A stretch of 6,619 nucleotides of DNA from contig CALGFL010000194.1 in NCBI GenBank assembly GCA_937881145.1, positions 1-6,619 of the forward strand, in the 5' to 3' direction. Position 1 is the stretch's first letter, and each line of letters opens with the position of its first letter. Positions 6,073 to 6,619 of the stretch are shown piece by piece. A model generated the notes under the pieces. That model was not told the origin of the DNA. It saw nothing but the letters and a program-made list of their open reading frames with translations, and searched no databases. The translations under genes were made by a program, and so were the position numbers. The stretch is from an uncultured Bordetella sp. GTDB taxonomy: Bacteria; Pseudomonadota; Gammaproteobacteria; Burkholderiales; Burkholderiaceae_B.

Positions 6073-6619
6073 AGCCCAGGTCGATTTTTTCGCCGTCGAT
6101 TTTCACCTGGCCGGTGGCGCGCATCGACGCATGGCGCGCATTGATATCGAAACGGTCTTCCACCTGTACGCGCACGCGCCCGGCCCGGGTCTCGTCGACG
6201 TCGTCGATCCAGCGCAGGCTGTCGCCCACGCGCTGCACCAGGCGGCCGACCACCGAGGTCGCGCTTTGCGCCATGCCGTGCACCGCACCGAAATGCGCGC
6301 GCATTTTCTGCGCGGCGGCTTCGAGCCGCTGAAAGCGCACAATGCCGTTGATGCCGCCGAGGGTCACATTCGGCGCCTGCATCGTCGCGTCTTCGCTGGC
6401 CTGCAGGTCGATTTTCCTGGCTCGCACAGTCAACGCGCCCGCCTCGGTTTGCAGGGCGACGCCGCCGGGCAGCACCAGTTCGGCCTTGTCCGGTTCGGCG
6501 CGCGAGAGCACGGCCAGGATGTATGCGCCGCCTTCTTCGACGTGGCTGACCAGCACTTTGTCGCCGCGCTCCGGTTCGATCAGGCAACTCGCCGCGCGTT
6601 GGGCGCGATCCAGCTCGGG
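6071..6619 (-). CDS. DUF3540 T6SS-associated protein (C-terminal 182 residues; start outside window)
   Basis: The reading frame is open to the window edge, so the N-terminus is missing. The first visible residues, with SCLIEPERGDKVLV (11-24 of the visible part) and GAYILAVLSR (31-40), look like an OB-fold-like start as in VgrG/gp5-type spike proteins. They are followed by short alternating strands (GGVALQTEAGALTVRARKI, 52-70, then ASEDATMQAPNVTLGG) that resemble a beta-helix or needle repeat. A helical stretch (about 96-135) and the C-terminal signature SLRWIDDVDETRAGRVRVQV (134-153) followed by MRATGQVKIDGEKIDLG (166-182) match what I recall of DUF3540. Family members usually travel with DUF4150, DUF2169 and pentapeptide-repeat genes in T6SS clusters, and the DUF4150 gene follows here after 11 nt. 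Its exact job is unknown; a role in loading or extending the spike is an inference. A GTG at 6556 is in frame but is internal to the conserved region, so it is not the start. Confidence 0.9.
   Translation of the reverse strand, partial: PELDRAQRAASCLIEPERGDKVLVSHVEEGGAYILAVLSRAEPDKAELVLPGGVALQTEAGALTVRARKIDLQASEDATMQAPNVTLGGINGIVRFQRLEAAAQKMRAHFGAVHGMAQSATSVVGRLVQRVGDSLRWIDDVDETRAGRVRVQVEDRFDINARHASMRATGQVKIDGEKIDLG

Noticed and set aside
6060..6587. Upstream extension of the DUF4150 frame into the DUF3540 gene
   Set aside because: The extension is Arg-rich and unlike the family, and the ATG at 6059 has a strong ribosome binding site.

Overview
The window is part of a type VI secretion system (T6SS) locus from a GC-rich Gram-negative bacterium. 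The strong G/C bias at third codon positions, the TssL-TssM pair and the DUF3540/DUF4150 (PAAR-like) pair suggest a betaproteobacterium of the Burkholderiales, perhaps Bordetella or Achromobacter. The genus is a guess from style and gene content; the T6SS assignment is firm.

Plus strand, 2-4825: a core membrane-complex operon. It opens with the last 32 codons of a DotU/TssL-type inner-membrane protein. This overlaps by 4 nt (ATGA) the start of a complete tssM/icmF gene (97-3975, 1292 aa) with two N-terminal membrane helices, a cytoplasmic P-loop NTPase domain with intact motifs, a third membrane helix and a large periplasmic region. Four nt after tssM, a GTG-started gene (3980-4825, 281 aa) encodes an exported protein with glycine-rich hydrophobic segments and a C-terminal motif like that of glycine-zipper envelope proteins. 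It is not a standard core T6SS component that I recognise.

Minus strand, 6619-4859: a convergent spike-loading operon, read right to left. It holds the C-terminal 182 residues of a DUF3540 protein, a complete stand-alone DUF4150 PAAR-like tip protein (131 aa), and a 263-aa cytosolic-looking protein with a TIR/flavodoxin-like N-terminal half and a beta-rich C-terminal half. The gaps are 11 and 13 nt, each with a recognisable ribosome binding site. The two operons meet tail to tail across 33 bp.

Together, the plus-strand genes would build and stabilise the inner-membrane/periplasmic channel (TssL-TssM plus a possible envelope accessory). The minus-strand genes would provide and equip the spike tip and possibly its cargo. 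The two least understood genes, the glycine-zipper-like protein and the TIR-like protein, end on either side of the convergent junction and are the best candidates for undescribed parts. No tRNA, rRNA, insertion sequence, CRISPR array or gene-free stretch above 300 bases was seen.
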